This document shows, in pieces, positions 63,249 through 64,000 of a stretch of 64,000 nt of DNA. The position numbers and the translations under genes are program-made. A model generated the notes under the pieces. That model saw only the letters and a program-made list of their open reading frames with translations. It had not been told where the DNA came from and ran no database searches. The DNA comes from Heyndrickxia oleronia. GTDB lineage: Bacteria; Bacillota; Bacilli; Bacillales; Bacillaceae_C. Numbering within the stretch: the first letter of the stretch is position 1; each line of letters opens with the position of its first letter. The stretch spans positions 2,884,001-2,948,000 of the forward strand of contig NZ_CP065424.1 in assembly GCF_017809215.1 (NCBI RefSeq), given 5' to 3'.

Positions 63249-64000
63249 TTCCCATACTCCTTATAAAATAAATTAACAAACCGTTCTTCAGGATCATATT
63301 TTCTTTTCATATCAAAGAACTCAGCGGCATGTGGATAAGCCTGATAGAGTTGCTCTTTTGTTGGATATGAGTAATAGGGAAGATAATAACTCCCTTGATG
63401 AGCCAGTGTTACATCGATCATTTTCTGTACTACTTTTTCTGTGCTTTTAATATCTTGCTTTGAACGTCCTTGATTGATAAGTAATACAAGCGCAAACATA
63501 TTATCTTTAGAATAGGACATGACCGCATGATCATTTTTTGAAACATAACGTATAGTTATATTAAGAAGGTTAAAGTCTTTCTCCTTGTTAAGTACAGCAC
63601 GCAAATCATCTATATAACTAGCAAACTCACCTACTGGTACAAAGTATTCTTGAAGTACCTCTGTCCTTGTTCCACTATCATAATCCATAAAAGCTGTTTC
63701 AGAACGCATGACATTATTTCTCGTTTCTAGTTTATTATTTATTGTTTTCATATATTTTTTTTGAAGTTCCCAAAAAGCATCTTTTCCCCAGTTACTATAA
63801 CGTGACATTCCGAGTAAAGCCTTAGGTACTGCGACAATATTATCTCTTTTTAATTTGGAGTAATCATTCATTTCCTCTTGATTGGATGCTATTTCATAGT
63901 TAGTTACATACATTTCTCGTAAAAACGTTTTTGGTGCAACAGATATACGAGCTAAATGCATTTTCACCTTTTCATTATCTTTTACTTTTTCTTCAAAATA
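63245..64000 (-). CDS. FAD-binding oxidoreductase, C-terminal part (window edge)
   Basis: The frame is open to the end of the window, so the N-terminal FAD-binding (PCMH) domain lies outside. The visible 252 residues match the C-terminal domain of aldonolactone-oxidase-type flavoproteins: ETAFMDYDSGTRTEVLQEYFVP, then YIDDLRAVL, ISYVSKND-like INITIRYVSKN and YPHAAEFFDMKRKYDPEERFVN near the end. It probably oxidises an alcohol or lactone using FAD. It is coupled to the half-size MFS gene. Confidence 0.85.
   Translation of the reverse strand, partial: YFEEKVKDNEKVKMHLARISVAPKTFLREMYVTNYEIASNQEEMNDYSKLKRDNIVAVPKALLGMSRYSNWGKDAFWELQKKYMKTINNKLETRNNVMRSETAFMDYDSGTRTEVLQEYFVPVGEFASYIDDLRAVLNKEKDFNLLNITIRYVSKNDHAVMSYSKDNMFALVLLINQGRSKQDIKSTEKVVQKMIDVTLAHQGSYYLPYYSYPTKEQLYQAYPHAAEFFDMKRKYDPEERFVNLFYKEYGK

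Overview
The window is low-GC (about one third G+C) DNA with the gene content and signals of an endospore-forming Bacillaceae member (Bacillus or a close relative such as Gottfriedia; genus not decidable from sequence alone). Evidence: strong GGAGG-type ribosome sites with many TTG/GTG starts, a CotF-type spore coat gene, a Rap-Phr quorum-sensing cassette, an OpuC compatible-solute transporter with its divergent GbsR/OpcR-type regulator, a BirA-type biotin operator, and S-box, T-box, TPP, cobalamin and purine riboswitches. No rRNA, tRNA, CRISPR array, prophage or complete insertion sequence was seen. It reads as chromosomal, with many small species-specific genes and several decaying genes.

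Layout. 0-4 kb: two small ORFs, an Msr-type ABC-F ribosome-protection gene behind a leader peptide and overlapping hairpins that resemble an erm-type attenuator, and a metallophosphoesterase gene with all motifs but no canonical start codon. 4-8.4 kb: a BirA-controlled operon bioB-bioY-acyl-CoA ligase-thiolase (the last three like B. subtilis yhfUTS). 8.4-19.6 kb: small membrane proteins, a DUF2935 protein, a Rap-Phr pair whose Phr precursor holds ten tandem pheromone units, a secreted stalk-domain thermonuclease, several microproteins, a CotF gene with an in-frame stop, a DUF4236 protein and an AAC(6')-like acetyltransferase. 19.7-20.3 kb: a twelve-copy 52-bp non-coding tandem array. 20.6-33.2 kb: accessory enzymes (nucleotidyltransferase, S-box-controlled FMN reductase, DUF4003, VOC, GNATs, BAAT-type thioesterase, Gfo/Idh/MocA, NUDIX, AlkZ-related protein, lipoprotein, MBL hydrolase). 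33.4-37.7 kb: opuC-like operon and regulator. 37.9-42.4 kb: DCC protein, hotdog thioesterase, a cobalamin riboswitch without a target gene, MgtC, and a LysR/MFS pair. 42.9-48 kb: T-box-controlled second-type methionyl-tRNA synthetase, YkfC-like NlpC/P60 peptidase, DUF402 and Nif3-like proteins. 49-64 kb: Bcr/CflA efflux pump, adenine-riboswitch pbuE, TPP-riboswitch tenA followed by a second Nif3-like gene with REP palindromes, TPR protein, flavin monooxygenase, MFS pump, FtsX-type ABC exporter, VOC, DUF2161, SGNH hydrolase, a half-size MFS protein and a FAD oxidoreductase cut by the window end.

Themes. The window is rich in RNA-level regulation (five riboswitch or T-box leaders plus one predicted translational attenuator) and in efflux or resistance genes (ABC-F, AAC(6')-like, five MFS proteins, one MacB-like ABC exporter). 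Six diverged copies of an intergenic repeat, in both orientations, and two REP-like palindromes are scattered through it. The most striking elements are the ten-unit Phr precursor next to its Rap gene, the ABC-F leader, and the orphan cobalamin riboswitch. Translation starts were moved from the longest ORF to the codon with a proper ribosome site wherever the sequence allowed; these choices are given in each entry.
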